NCBI RefSeq assembly: GCF_000733925.1
Contig: NZ_JPOO01000003.1
Location: 2,728,001 to 2,792,000 of the forward strand
Source: Arenibacter algicola
GTDB lineage: Bacteria; Bacteroidota; Bacteroidia; Flavobacteriales; Flavobacteriaceae
Direction of reading: 5' to 3'
DNA: 64,000 nt
Shown piece by piece: positions 34,065 through 43,633 of this stretch. Both the position numbers and the translations under genes were made by a program. The notes below the pieces were generated by a model. The model was not told the origin of the DNA and searched no databases. It saw only the letters and a program-made list of their open reading frames with translations. The stretch's first letter is position 1. Each line of letters opens with the position of its first letter.

Positions 34065-35759
34065 ATGAGTAAAATAAATAAGATATTTAAACTATTTCTC
34101 GTAGTTTGTCTACTGTCCGCTACTTCGTGCGACAATGAGCTTACAGAAATTAACCAAAACCCCAACGGGGTAGATCCGAGCCAAGGCAATCCAAGTTTTT
34201 TATTAACACAAGTGATGGTGAATACCGCTTTGGACGTAGGTAGTAAAGGCTATAGTGGAGAATTATCTGCCTTTGTACAATACACCCAAAAAGATTCTTG
34301 GGGCAACAACAATTACGATTGGGATGGCAGTGGATGGAACACCTACTACGGAAACTTGCGTAGTGCTAAATTAGCCCTACAACGGTCTCAAGAATTAGGT
34401 TATACCTTACATGAAGCGATTGCCCAAATATTAATGGCGCAGAACTTTGTTACTTTGGCAGATTACTATGGAGACGTTCCTTATTCAAACGCTGTACAAG
34501 CTGACGAAGATGTTATTTTGCCAACGTATGATTCCCAAGAAGCTGTATATAAGGGGGCTATTGCTGATTTTGTAGCTGCTGCTGCTTCAATATCCAACAA
34601 TATGGGCAACTTGGAGGCCTTTGGTGCCAGCCAAGATATTTTCTTTGGAGGCGATGCCGAAAAATGGATGAAATACGCCAACTCCTTGGCCCTACGTTAT
34701 TACATGCGATTGTCTGAGAAAGACCCATCTTATGCACAAGCAGGGGTAACGGCCACATTGGCGAAACCTTTGATCAGCAGTGTGGATGAGGAGTGTGCCT
34801 TGGCCTATATAGGTACATCTGATGGAACTGCACAACCTAGCAACAGTTCAACAGGAGGAGCATCTGCCTTCAATCGTGTTAAGCCTTGTACTACTTTTAC
34901 CGATAGATTAAGGGAGCTTAATGACCCAAGAGCCAATATTTGGTTTGCACCTGTTGCAATTCCAATTAAAGTTGTGGCTGCAGCAGACGTTCCTGGTGGA
35001 GAAGATGATGTGGTTGTAGATGGAGTACGTTATATCAATGAAGAAACTCTTGCAGATAATGGTCTAAAGATATATGACAAAAATACTTGGAAAGCCGATC
35101 GTTTGGCTGGATTAAGTTTGGTAGATACTAGTAGCACCTATGTGGGTCTCCCAGTATCGTATCAAGGATCAGAGCCATACACCTATAACTTGAACCCTAA
35201 CCCGGTACAAGGTGGAGGCAATGTACATGTTTCATTAATGAACGATCAGTTTAAAGAAGCTAGTGGAGATTTCTTAAAAGCTAGGGTTCTGTCCTATGCG
35301 GAAGTTTGTTTCTTAAAAGCAGAAGCTGCCCTAAAAGGTTGGGGTACAGATGCAGAAGGAAACTATAACAAAGGAGTACAAGCATCTTTGGATACATGGG
35401 GAATTGGCGATGAATATGCAGATTATATAGATAATGCCGAGGTTGCCTTTGATGGTACACTAGCCCAGATCATGGAACAAAAATGGATAGCCAACTTTGC
35501 TACCGCTTCTGAGGCATATTTGGATTGGAGACGTACCGGACTTCCTGATCTACAGACTGGACCTTTTGCCCTATCGTCAGTAATCCCAGTTCGTTTTCAA
35601 TATCCTGATGAAGAAAGAAATATTAATGAAGCTAATTACAATGCAGCATTATCTTCATTGGAAACAACCAGTCACACCAACGATGTGCCCGGAAAATACG
35701 AAAATGACACACCATGGTCCAAACCTTGGATATTACAGGGGGTTTCAAAGCCTTGGTAA
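34065..35759 (+). CDS. susD: SusD/RagB-family surface glycan-binding lipoprotein
   Basis: A 564-aa lipoprotein (LVVCLLSATSCDNELTE, Cys near residue 23) with SusD-like helical repeats. ALQRSQELGYTLHEAIAQILMAQNFVTLADYYGDVPYSNA is the typical TPR segment, and LSYAEVCFLKAEAALKGW and EAYLDWRRTGLPDL are C-terminal landmarks of the SusD-like_2 branch. SusD lids the SusC channel and binds the substrate. It follows SusC after 30 bp and is followed by a strong terminator, so the pair forms a two-gene unit. Confidence 0.96.
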   Translation: MSKINKIFKLFLVVCLLSATSCDNELTEINQNPNGVDPSQGNPSFLLTQVMVNTALDVGSKGYSGELSAFVQYTQKDSWGNNNYDWDGSGWNTYYGNLRSAKLALQRSQELGYTLHEAIAQILMAQNFVTLADYYGDVPYSNAVQADEDVILPTYDSQEAVYKGAIADFVAAAASISNNMGNLEAFGASQDIFFGGDAEKWMKYANSLALRYYMRLSEKDPSYAQAGVTATLAKPLISSVDEECALAYIGTSDGTAQPSNSSTGGASAFNRVKPCTTFTDRLRELNDPRANIWFAPVAIPIKVVAAADVPGGEDDVVVDGVRYINEETLADNGLKIYDKNTWKADRLAGLSLVDTSSTYVGLPVSYQGSEPYTYNLNPNPVQGGGNVHVSLMNDQFKEASGDFLKARVLSYAEVCFLKAEAALKGWGTDAEGNYNKGVQASLDTWGIGDEYADYIDNAEVAFDGTLAQIMEQKWIANFATASEAYLDWRRTGLPDLQTGPFALSSVIPVRFQYPDEERNINEANYNAALSSLETTSHTNDVPGKYENDTPWSKPWILQGVSKPW

Positions 35760-35802
35760 AAAAAGATTGAGTTTCATTTATTGAGTTTTGAGTTAGTTTT
35801 AG

Positions 35803-35826
35803 AATGCCCCGGGAAATCGGGGCATT
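35803..35826 (+). terminator. Rho-independent terminator after SusCD
   Basis: The stem AATGCCCCG/CGGGGCATT (9 bp) encloses a 6-nt loop and is followed by a T-run. It lies 44 bp after the SusD stop codon. Confidence 0.9.
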
Positions 35827-36030
35827 TTTTATTCCTACCAATCCAGAACAAAAAAAATGTTCCAAATACCTCTTTGTCCTCCCAAAATTATAATTGCATA
35901 TGGACAAGAGAGGTAAACCTTTGGATTAAAAATAGTATCTAAGGTATGTTTGATAAATTCTTAATTGTTAATCAACAAAAAGCCGGTACTATCTTACTCG
36001 ACACCGCCAAATTCGGAAGAATTTGGTGCA

Positions 36031-36237
36031 CTAAACAGTACAACTATCGCCTTCCTTTTTTACCCCCAATTTGAATAAAATCTTTTCCATAAGGCACCAT
36101 TGTGTAAATGCAGATTGAAAAAGATTGACCCCTACAAAAACGGTAAACCACAACCAGTTTATGTTTACGTATACGGCCAATACAACACTAATAACTACAA
36201 AAGCCCCGGCAATTGCCCGGATATACCTGTTGATCAT
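36031..36237 (-). CDS. DUF2892 (YgaP-like) small membrane protein
   Basis: A 68-aa protein with two hydrophobic helices (IAGAFVVISVVLAVYVNINWLWFTVFVGVNLFQSAF) followed by QWCLMEKILFKLGVKK, the typical DUF2892 layout, in which a Cys sits after helix 2. Relatives are often fused or adjacent to rhodanese domains. It is the last gene of the RND efflux run, 21 bp after the PII-like gene. Its role is unknown; a sulfur or membrane-stress link is only suggested by the family. Confidence 0.85.
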   Translation of the reverse strand: MINRYIRAIAGAFVVISVVLAVYVNINWLWFTVFVGVNLFQSAFTQWCLMEKILFKLGVKKEGDSCTV

Positions 36238-36258
36238 AATATTATTTTTTAAAGGTTA

Positions 36259-36564
36259 CTAAATATATTTTTCTATGGGAACCACGGCAGCCCTTATGGG
36301 ATTGTTGGTTTCCAAATTATTGTTGAATTCAGAGATAAGTTGAAAAAGGATTTCAATATTCTCTTCTGTGGTAAAGGAAAAAAACATGGCAGATTCTACA
36401 CCCCCTTTTTCACTGGGGAACCAATTTGAAGCCATGAGCACTTGGGCTGGATTTTTATATCCATCTATATCGGAGCCACTAAAGCTTTCAATATTTGCTT
36501 TTTTAAAGAGTTTTAGAGTTTCCTTGGCGAACTCCTCCACAACGGTTACTATGAGTAGTTTCAT
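36259..36564 (-). CDS. PII-like small protein linked to RND efflux
   Basis: A 101-aa protein of unknown function. The predicted pattern of strand-helix-strand-strand-helix-strand (MKLLIVTVVEEFAKETLKLFKKANI, then SAMFFSFTTEENIEILFQLISEFN, ending in AAVVPIEKYI) is like that of small PII-related/ferredoxin-like proteins such as those that accompany metal or RND transporters. It starts 214 bp after the RND gene, with hairpin repeats in between, and precedes DUF2892. A cytoplasmic sensor for the pump is possible; the family call is tentative. Confidence 0.6.
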   Translation of the reverse strand: MKLLIVTVVEEFAKETLKLFKKANIESFSGSDIDGYKNPAQVLMASNWFPSEKGGVESAMFFSFTTEENIEILFQLISEFNNNLETNNPIRAAVVPIEKYI

Positions 36565-36640
36565 TATTATTTATTTTTAGTTTCAATTCTATTGCCAAAA
36601 TGATTTCTTGAGGCTTTACCTTCTTTGGGCTATACCGGGC

Positions 36641-36747
36641 TCTCTTCGACTAAGCTTAGAGACCGGTCCTTAAAATTTGGATAAATAGCCATTTCCCACA
36701 TAGATTAAATCAATTTCCTAGAGCGCTCCCTTCGACTCCGCTCAGGG
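36641..36747. repeat. Pair of TTCGACT-type REP-like hairpins
   Basis: The first copy has arms TCTC/GAGA around TTCGACTAAGCTTA (36641-36662). The second is CCCTTCGACTCCGCTCAGGG with arms CCCT/AGGG (36728-36747). They share the TTCGACT core with the elements at 47488-47553. Both lie in the gap between the RND permease gene and the PII-like gene. Confidence 0.7.
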
Positions 36748-36778
36748 ATCTGTAGAACTATCTCATTTAAACTCGCAA

Positions 36779-39700
36779 TTACTTATAGTTCTTCCTTTCT
36801 ATCATATAATACACCAAAGGCACCACTAACAAGGTAAGTACGGTAGAGACTATTGTACCTCCCATCAAAGAAATGGCCAGCCCTTGGAAAATTGGATCGA
36901 ATAGGATTACAAACGCTCCAATAACCACGGTTCCCGCTGTTAATAGAATAGGGGTAGTCCTTACGGCACCGGCTTCAATTACGGCCAGTTTTAAAGGAAT
37001 ACCTTCCGCCAATCGCAGATTAATAAAATCGATCAATAACACCGAGTTCCTAACCATAATTCCCGCTAGCGCAATCATTCCAATAAAGGAAGTTGCCGTA
37101 AAAAATGCATCCAACATCCAATGTCCCAATACAATCCCGATTAAGGAAAGTGGTATGGCCACCATCATCACTACTGGGGCCTTAAAATTTTGGAACCAGC
37201 CCACGATCAATATATAGATGATGAAAATTACCCCTAGGAAGGCCAATCCCAGATCCCGGAATACCTCCAAGGTTATCTGCCATTCCCCATCCCATTTTAC
37301 GGTATAATTATCCTCAAAATCGGGTTGCTTTATGTACAGCTCATCAATGGAATATCCCTTTGGCAAATTCATTGCCTTCAACTTATCGGTCATTCCCAAA
37401 ATGGCATACACTGGACTTTCCAAATCCCCGGCCATATCGGCAAGTACATAGACCACCCGCTTTTGGTTTTTTCTATAAATACTCTTGGCCCTTGTGGTCT
37501 GCTCTATAGCTACCAAATCTGCTATAGGGACCATATTTCCTTGCTGTGATTTCACCTTCAATTGGGCAATATCCTGAATAGTTGATTTTTCCTTTTCTTC
37601 CAAGGCCAATATCAAACCTATTTGAATGGAAGCATTTTCATCGTATAGATTGGTCACCGCCCTTTCCGACAGGGCCATATTCATGGTATGGGCAATTTGT
37701 TGTGGTGCCACACCATAAAGCATTGCCTTTTCCTTGTCTATTATAAACTGATATTCCACCTGGTCTGCTTCTACCATCCAATCCACATCCACCACATCCG
37801 GGGTGTTTTTCAAAATCTGCTGTACCTGATCTGCAATATCCATTTGTGTATCATAATCAGGGCCATATATTTCCCCAACAATAGTAGATAACACAGGAGG
37901 TCCAGGTGGTACCTCAACAATCTTAACATTGGCATTATACTTGTTCCCAATACGTTGTATCTCCGGACGCAATAAACTGGCTATCTCATGACTTTGGGCA
38001 GATCGGTCGCCCTTATCCAATAAATTCACTTGAATATCAGCCATATTACTTCCTCCCCTCATATCATAATGACGTACAAGTCCGTTGAATGTTATTGGTG
38101 CAGAAGTACCTACATAACTCTGGTAGTTTACTACTTCGGGACGAGTGTTCAAATATTGGGCAATTTCCTTGGCCACTACTCCCGTACGTTCCAAAGTAGT
38201 CCCTTCGGGCATGTCTATGACCACCTGAAATTCATTCTTATTATCGAACGGCAACATTTTTACCGCTACCGATTTGGTAAAGAACATCCCTATGGAACCC
38301 AATAACAACAGAAAGGTAATTCCCAAAAACAACCATCGTTTCTTTTTGTTTTCGATCAAAGGGTTTTCAAACTTATGGTACATTCTATATATAAAGGTTT
38401 CCTCCAAAGGTTTCTCTACCTTTTCCTTCCCTTTCTTATCCTTCTCCCTAAGAAATATATACCCCAAATATGGTGTTATCGTCAAGGCCACAAATAGGGA
38501 CAACAACATGGCAATGGAAGCTCCAATAGGCATCGGTGACATATAGGGTCCCATAAGACCGGAGACAAAAGCCATTGGCAATACAGAAGCAATTACCGTA
38601 AAAGTGGCCAATATGGTTGGGTTGCCCACTTCATTAATGGCATACAGTGCAGCCTGTTTAAATGGCAGGCGTTTCATTTTAAAATGCCGGTGCATGTTCT
38701 CCGCAATAATAATGGAGTCGTCCACCACAATACCCGTTACGAAAACCAATGCAAATAAGGTGATACGGTTCAAGGTGTAGTCCAACAAATAATAACTCAA
38801 TAGAGTCAAGGCAAAGGTGATGGGTACTGAAAGAAACACCACCAATCCCCCACGCCATCCCATGGCCAACATTACAACAAAGGTTACCGCTATTATGGCG
38901 CCAATAAGGTGCATTAGCAGTTCGGATACCTTGTGGGACGCCGTTTCCCCGTAGTTCCGTGTCACCTCCACATGCACATCATCCGGGATAAGATTTTTCT
39001 TTAAATGATCTACCTTCTCCAAAATAATATCCGATATATTCATGGCGTCCGCCCCTTTGCGCTTGGCTATGGAAATGGTTACGGCAGGATATTCGGACTT
39101 ATAGGTTTCCCTTTGTTCACTTCCCTGCCCAAAACCCAGTGATACGTATTCCTTAGGAATTTCGGGACCATCCTGTATACTGGCAATCTGCTTCAGATAA
39201 ATAGGACGGTTCTGTTGTACGCCTACCACCAAATTTTCCACATCGGTAGCAGTTTCCAGGAATTTACCTGTAGTCACCATAAATTCGGTATCGTTCTTAT
39301 CAAAAGTACCACCGCTAATTTGTTGGTTATTGGCTTTGATCATTTGGGCAACGGTAAGAAAATCCAATCCGCTTTCCGCCAATTTATCCTTGTCCAATAC
39401 CACACGCAATTGACGGTTACGCCCGCCTATCTTTTGGGTAGCGGAAACATCGTTTACTTTTTCAATTTCATCCGTAAGTTCCTGGGCAATTTGCTTTAGT
39501 TGGTAATCATCATAATTCTCGCTCCATAAGGTAAGTCCCAACATAGGAACATCATCTATAGCCCTGGTTTTTATCAAAGGATAGGTAACGCCTTGCGGCA
39601 TTTCATCCATATGCTTGTTGATCTCGTTCTGTAGTTTAACAAACGAACGTTCTATATCCTCACCAACATAAAACTGCACTATAACCATTCCCTGCTCCTC

Positions 39701-39970
39701 CATGGAAGTAGAATACACATATTCTACACCCTTAATATTGGAGATTAACTTTTCAAGGGGTTTGGTTACCCTGCTCTCTACTTCAGTGGGACTGGCCCCT
39801 GGATAGCCTACAAAGATATCTGCCATAGGCACATCTATCTGAGGCTCCTCCTCCCTTGGAATTAGGAACGAACTATATACCCCAATGACCATGAACACGA
39901 TCATTAGAAGGACCGTTAACTTAGATCCTATAAATGCTTTGGCAATTTTGCCTGCTAATCCTTCTTTCAT
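36779..39970 (-). CDS. RND-family efflux pump inner-membrane permease (AcrB-like)
   Basis: A 1063-aa RND transporter with two repeated halves of six helices and large periplasmic loops. The N-terminus (FIGSKLTVLLMIVFMVIGVYSSFLIPREEEPQIDVP) and the TM4 motif TGIVVDDSIIIAEN contain the Asp pair of the proton relay. The Asp pair is as in hydrophobe/amphiphile pumps and not the pattern of HME metal pumps. GPPVLSTIVGEIYGPD and NSVLLIDFINLRLAEG are other family landmarks. It works with the adaptor (40177-41256) and TolC (41305-42609) genes upstream on the same strand. The substrate is unknown. Confidence 0.95.
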   Translation of the reverse strand: MKEGLAGKIAKAFIGSKLTVLLMIVFMVIGVYSSFLIPREEEPQIDVPMADIFVGYPGASPTEVESRVTKPLEKLISNIKGVEYVYSTSMEEQGMVIVQFYVGEDIERSFVKLQNEINKHMDEMPQGVTYPLIKTRAIDDVPMLGLTLWSENYDDYQLKQIAQELTDEIEKVNDVSATQKIGGRNRQLRVVLDKDKLAESGLDFLTVAQMIKANNQQISGGTFDKNDTEFMVTTGKFLETATDVENLVVGVQQNRPIYLKQIASIQDGPEIPKEYVSLGFGQGSEQRETYKSEYPAVTISIAKRKGADAMNISDIILEKVDHLKKNLIPDDVHVEVTRNYGETASHKVSELLMHLIGAIIAVTFVVMLAMGWRGGLVVFLSVPITFALTLLSYYLLDYTLNRITLFALVFVTGIVVDDSIIIAENMHRHFKMKRLPFKQAALYAINEVGNPTILATFTVIASVLPMAFVSGLMGPYMSPMPIGASIAMLLSLFVALTITPYLGYIFLREKDKKGKEKVEKPLEETFIYRMYHKFENPLIENKKKRWLFLGITFLLLLGSIGMFFTKSVAVKMLPFDNKNEFQVVIDMPEGTTLERTGVVAKEIAQYLNTRPEVVNYQSYVGTSAPITFNGLVRHYDMRGGSNMADIQVNLLDKGDRSAQSHEIASLLRPEIQRIGNKYNANVKIVEVPPGPPVLSTIVGEIYGPDYDTQMDIADQVQQILKNTPDVVDVDWMVEADQVEYQFIIDKEKAMLYGVAPQQIAHTMNMALSERAVTNLYDENASIQIGLILALEEKEKSTIQDIAQLKVKSQQGNMVPIADLVAIEQTTRAKSIYRKNQKRVVYVLADMAGDLESPVYAILGMTDKLKAMNLPKGYSIDELYIKQPDFEDNYTVKWDGEWQITLEVFRDLGLAFLGVIFIIYILIVGWFQNFKAPVVMMVAIPLSLIGIVLGHWMLDAFFTATSFIGMIALAGIMVRNSVLLIDFINLRLAEGIPLKLAVIEAGAVRTTPILLTAGTVVIGAFVILFDPIFQGLAISLMGGTIVSTVLTLLVVPLVYYMIERKNYK

Positions 39971-40064
39971 CTTTATCTTTTATTTTTGTTTTGGGCGTTA
40001 CCTTCCCCAATTCTTGTCTTTGTCTTGAATGATCCTTATACTTTCTACTTTGAAAGTCTTTTCA

Positions 40065-40099
40065 TATACCTACAAGGTTTTGGAAACCTTGCAGGTATA
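40065..40099. repeat. Long hairpin repeat (16-bp stem)
   Basis: The left arm 40065-40080 (TATACCTACAAGGTTT) and the right arm 40084-40099 pair over 16 bp with one mismatch around a TGG loop. It lies inside the efflux operon between the adaptor and permease genes. I recall ACCTGCAAGGTTT-type elements as dispersed in flavobacterial intergenic DNA. Confidence 0.7.
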
Positions 40100-40125
40100 G
40101 AAGTTTTGGGGTAACCGCTACAATC

Positions 40126-40145
40126 CCTGCCTACCGGCAGGCAGG
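40126..40145. repeat. GCCTGCC-type REP-like hairpin
   Basis: CCTGCCTACCGGCAGGCAGG has arms CCTGCC and GGCAGG and lies 27 bp after the adaptor hairpin neighbour and 31 bp from the adaptor stop codon. It is related to the hairpin at 5783-5798. Confidence 0.65.
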
Positions 40146-40176
40146 CCTAACGCAAATCCGATTTTTCAAACTTTGG

Positions 40177-41256
40177 TTATTGGACACTAATCCTAGCCCC
40201 ATTGAACAATTTGGCTTCGGCCGATATTATATATTGTTCCTCGGCGGAAAGACCTGACAATACCTCTACACTATCGCCATAAGTCCTCCCCAACCGCAAC
40301 CAGCGTAATAGTGCCGTATTGCTCTCACTAACCGTATACACTCCGGATAACTGTCCGTTTTGCACTATCGCCTCCAGAGGAATAAGCACCCTATTGGTAT
40401 TCGCTTTTTTTGCAGTAGGAAATTGAACAGTGGCGTACATTCCAGAAAGTAGTTTAGAATTGGACTCATCCAACATTACCTTAACCATATACTGTCCTCC
40501 AGTATTTTTGGCAGAGGTACTCACTTCCGCTACTGTTCCCTTAAAGGTTTCGTCCAGGGTCTTGATCAATACCTCGACTTCCGAACCCGACTTGATCTCT
40601 AGAATTTCCGATTCCGGTACCATGGCCAATACCTGAAAATTGCCGGGACTTTCTACTTCCACTAAAGGCATCCCTGGATTTGCCATATCCCCAACCTTAA
40701 TAAATTTGTTGGTGACCACTCCGTTAAAAGGAGCCCGAATATTGCTATAGGAAAATTGGGCATTCACCTCGTTCTTCATTTGTTTGGCCGCTTCCAATCT
40801 GGCCTTGGCCATGTTGTAGTTGGCTGTAATGTCGTCCAGTTCCTTTTGGGAAGCACTGTTCTCCTTAAACAAGGCTGTATACCTGTTATAATCTTTTTCT
40901 GCATTGTTAAAAGCAGCAGTTGCTTCGGTAATACCGGCGTTTACTTGGGCCAACTTAGCAGATATATCTGCATTGTTTATACTTATCAATTGCTGTCCTT
41001 TATTAACTTTATCCCCTACCTGTACGTAAATCTTATCTACATATCCCATCATTCTGGTACTTATATTGGCACTGTTCACCGCCTCTATCTTTCCGCTGGC
41101 GGATAGGAACGGACTGCTGTTCCCTTCAGAAACCGTGCTTACTTCAACGGCCACGGCAGGAGAATTGTCCGCCACAGTTTTTTTATCATCGCTCCCACAA
41201 CTGCTAATCGTTATGGCGAAGATGAACAGTGCTGCTATGTATAATTTTGTTTTCAT
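40177..41256 (-). CDS. RND efflux periplasmic adaptor (membrane fusion lipoprotein)
   Basis: A 359-aa lipoprotein (FIFAITISSCGSDDKK). It shows the adaptor order: lipoyl half (GKIEAVNSANISTRMMGYVDKIYVQVGDKVNKGQ), helical hairpin (about 100-165, AFNNAEKDYNRYTALFKENSASQKELDDI), second lipoyl half (SNIRAPFNGVVTNKFIKVGDM), beta-barrel and membrane-proximal domain. It bridges the RND permease and TolC. The gene starts 48 bp after the TolC stop and ends about 200 bp before the permease, a gap filled with hairpin repeats. Confidence 0.94.
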   Translation of the reverse strand: MKTKLYIAALFIFAITISSCGSDDKKTVADNSPAVAVEVSTVSEGNSSPFLSASGKIEAVNSANISTRMMGYVDKIYVQVGDKVNKGQQLISINNADISAKLAQVNAGITEATAAFNNAEKDYNRYTALFKENSASQKELDDITANYNMAKARLEAAKQMKNEVNAQFSYSNIRAPFNGVVTNKFIKVGDMANPGMPLVEVESPGNFQVLAMVPESEILEIKSGSEVEVLIKTLDETFKGTVAEVSTSAKNTGGQYMVKVMLDESNSKLLSGMYATVQFPTAKKANTNRVLIPLEAIVQNGQLSGVYTVSESNTALLRWLRLGRTYGDSVEVLSGLSAEEQYIISAEAKLFNGARISVQ

Positions 41257-41304
41257 ATGTATAATTCCTTTAAATAGTTTCTTATATTGATTAATTGTAT
41301 GCCC

Positions 41305-42609
41305 TTATTCCTTGGTTAAAAACTTTACATAAGCCAAGGCGTAATTATAATTGAAAATAGTGGTGTAATATTCCAATCTCTTCTGGGAAAATTGGGTTTC
41401 GGTATTTAATAGGTCAGTCGTTTTCTCCAACCCCTGTTTAAATCTATTGGTACGTATGCGGAGGGATTCTTCCGACTGTTGCAATGCCAATGACGTAAGC
41501 TCCAAATTGTTTTTGGCATCTTGAAGCAAACGCATGGCCCTATTCAACTCTACCTGACTTTCCGCTTTATATTGATGCAGTTCCAGCTTGGATTTTTCAA
41601 ATTCGGCCCTACTCTTTTGGATCTTTCCAAAACGTTTGCTGCCTTCAAAAATGTTCCATTTTAATTCTGCCCCGATCAAATATCCATTGGCATCGCCCTG
41701 AAAAACTTGATCATCGTGCAATTCATAGGTTCCAAAAGCATTTAAGCTAGGAAGGAAACTCATTTTGTCTGCCCTGTACATTTGTTGATATGCCTCACTG
41801 GACAAGGACATGGCCTGTAGGTCCTTTCTATTCTCAGGCAATCCTTCCGTATAAATGTCACTGACCACTAAGGTCAAGGAGTCCGATGGTTGTAAAACTG
41901 CATAGCTGTTATCGTTCATCAAGACAGATATGTAATTCGAAACATTGTGGATATTGCTCTTGGCATACTGCAACTGATTGTCTATTTCGGTAAGCCTAAC
42001 CTCTACTGCTAGGACATCCGATTTTTGAAGATATCCCTGCTTAAAACTATTATCCGCCAAACGCTTATTTTCCATTGCCGCCTTTTTCGCCTCTTCCAAA
42101 ACCGAGACGGACTTATAGGCCAACTGCAACTGCATATAGGCCTTTTCCACCTCCAAGTCCATATAATCATTGGTCCTATCCGCTTTTAACTCCACTGCAT
42201 TCAATTTGGCTTTTGCAGCCTTACGTTGAAAAATTCCGTCCAAATTTACCAAAGGCTGCTGCACAACTATGCGCGTGGCATAATCCTCGATCTGACTGGG
42301 GTTGTTTAATAAAAGGGGATTAAAATCCGCTTGGGTCAAAATTTCCTGGTTCAATTTGGAACCGAATGCCATTAGAGGATTGGTGGTAGCAATAGCGGTA
42401 TGGGAGACACTTATATTAGGCAATATTACCGCATTGGACTGATTAAAATCTCCTTTGGCGGCCAACACATCCTGTTGGGACATTTTAAGGGTATTGTTGT
42501 TTTCCCTCACTTTGGTCAATACCTCTTCCTTGCTGATCAACACTCTTTCCTGAGCGTGAACCAAGGACAAGGTTCCCAAAAAAGACAGTATATAAATGAT
42601 ATTCTTCAT
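41305..42609 (-). CDS. TolC-family outer-membrane efflux protein (RND operon)
   Basis: A 434-aa protein with a signal peptide (IIYILSFLGTLSLVHAQ) and two repeated TolC halves with long coiled-coil helices (KAAMENKRLADNSFKQGYLQKSDVLAVEVRLTEIDNQL; SEESLRIRTNRFKQGLEKTTDLLNTETQF). The repeated RxxxFKQG-L pattern at equivalent positions in both halves is diagnostic. It forms the outer-membrane exit channel for the RND pump encoded downstream and is the first gene of that unit. Confidence 0.94.
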   Translation of the reverse strand: MKNIIYILSFLGTLSLVHAQERVLISKEEVLTKVRENNNTLKMSQQDVLAAKGDFNQSNAVILPNISVSHTAIATTNPLMAFGSKLNQEILTQADFNPLLLNNPSQIEDYATRIVVQQPLVNLDGIFQRKAAKAKLNAVELKADRTNDYMDLEVEKAYMQLQLAYKSVSVLEEAKKAAMENKRLADNSFKQGYLQKSDVLAVEVRLTEIDNQLQYAKSNIHNVSNYISVLMNDNSYAVLQPSDSLTLVVSDIYTEGLPENRKDLQAMSLSSEAYQQMYRADKMSFLPSLNAFGTYELHDDQVFQGDANGYLIGAELKWNIFEGSKRFGKIQKSRAEFEKSKLELHQYKAESQVELNRAMRLLQDAKNNLELTSLALQQSEESLRIRTNRFKQGLEKTTDLLNTETQFSQKRLEYYTTIFNYNYALAYVKFLTKE

Positions 42610-42702
42610 CGTTCTAATTATTTAAGACAAAATTAGGGGGAGTAAAAGGATTGCACAGTAACTAATGTTACCAAGGAATTGATCCCATTGGGATAACCAA
42701 TT

Positions 42703-43605
42703 TTAGTTTCCTTTTTTGGTATAAAACCAATAGCTAACGCTAATGGTCCAATAGAATGTATTTTTTAGATCTTCCTTTATAATGGTATCCTCGGTGCTAA
42801 TAGTGGCACTGCTTTGGGGAAAAGACAAGGAAGGGGTAAAAGAAAAAATAAATTGCTTGTGATAAAATTGCGCAGGAAGACTTAACTCCAGGTTTAAGAG
42901 ATTAAACTCTGATGCCTCCTTTATTTCCACCACAGTGGAGGTAGTTGGTTCTGTATCAGTAGCCCCCTTTCCTTTTCCCTTTCTGTTGCCTAAACGACTG
43001 CTACTATAATATTCCTGATAGAAATATTGTGATCCGGCATACAGGGAAATACCCGGATCTAGCAATAGCTTGTTCCCAAGAGTATAAAAGGTTCTATCCA
43101 GTTTTAGTCCAGTAAAAATATCTACTGAACTTTCTTTATTAAAATATGTACTTGCCGAAAGTGTAATTTCCAGAAACTTTAAGTCATAACTTAAAACTCC
43201 GGTAATATCGCCAATAACTTCGGACCTAACATTATAACTGTCCTCATTAAAAAAATAAGCGGTTCCCGATATTCCTCCACTAATCTGTGATCCATTAAAT
43301 ATAAACCCTGAACTGATTAAAAAAAGATCTACCCTGTTTTCGTTGGATGCCGTTAAATACGATACTGAGGCATCTGCAAAAAAACCCGTCTTATCGTAAT
43401 AGCCAATAGAAGGGTAAATATATGGGGCGGCAATAGAATCGCGCCTTCCCATAAACACAGCATCATTTATGTAGCTCACATCGGTTAGAACGTAAGATTC
43501 ATTGTCATTGGATTTTTCTTGGACAGATTTTTTATTATTTTGGGACATCACCCCGGTATGAAAAGCAAAAAATATTAATGTAGATATAATTAGCCGGGAT
43601 TTCAT
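42703..43605 (-). CDS. Predicted outer-membrane beta-barrel protein, unknown function
   Basis: A 300-aa protein with a signal peptide (ISTLIFFAFHTGVMSQ). The body alternates hydrophobic and polar residues in many short strands (YYDKTGFFADASVSYLTA, DLFLISSGFIFNGSQISGGISG, FYWTISVSYWFYTKK) and ends near an aromatic residue, as outer-membrane barrels do. A short basic, disordered loop (LGNRKGKGKGATDTEP) interrupts it near residue 210. I cannot assign a family. It lies about 95 bp upstream of the RND TolC gene and could be read through into it. Confidence 0.65.
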   Translation of the reverse strand: MKSRLIISTLIFFAFHTGVMSQNNKKSVQEKSNDNESYVLTDVSYINDAVFMGRRDSIAAPYIYPSIGYYDKTGFFADASVSYLTASNENRVDLFLISSGFIFNGSQISGGISGTAYFFNEDSYNVRSEVIGDITGVLSYDLKFLEITLSASTYFNKESSVDIFTGLKLDRTFYTLGNKLLLDPGISLYAGSQYFYQEYYSSSRLGNRKGKGKGATDTEPTTSTVVEIKEASEFNLLNLELSLPAQFYHKQFIFSFTPSLSFPQSSATISTEDTIIKEDLKNTFYWTISVSYWFYTKKGN

Positions 43606-43633
43606 TAGATATAAGTTTATGTTCTTTATTGGA

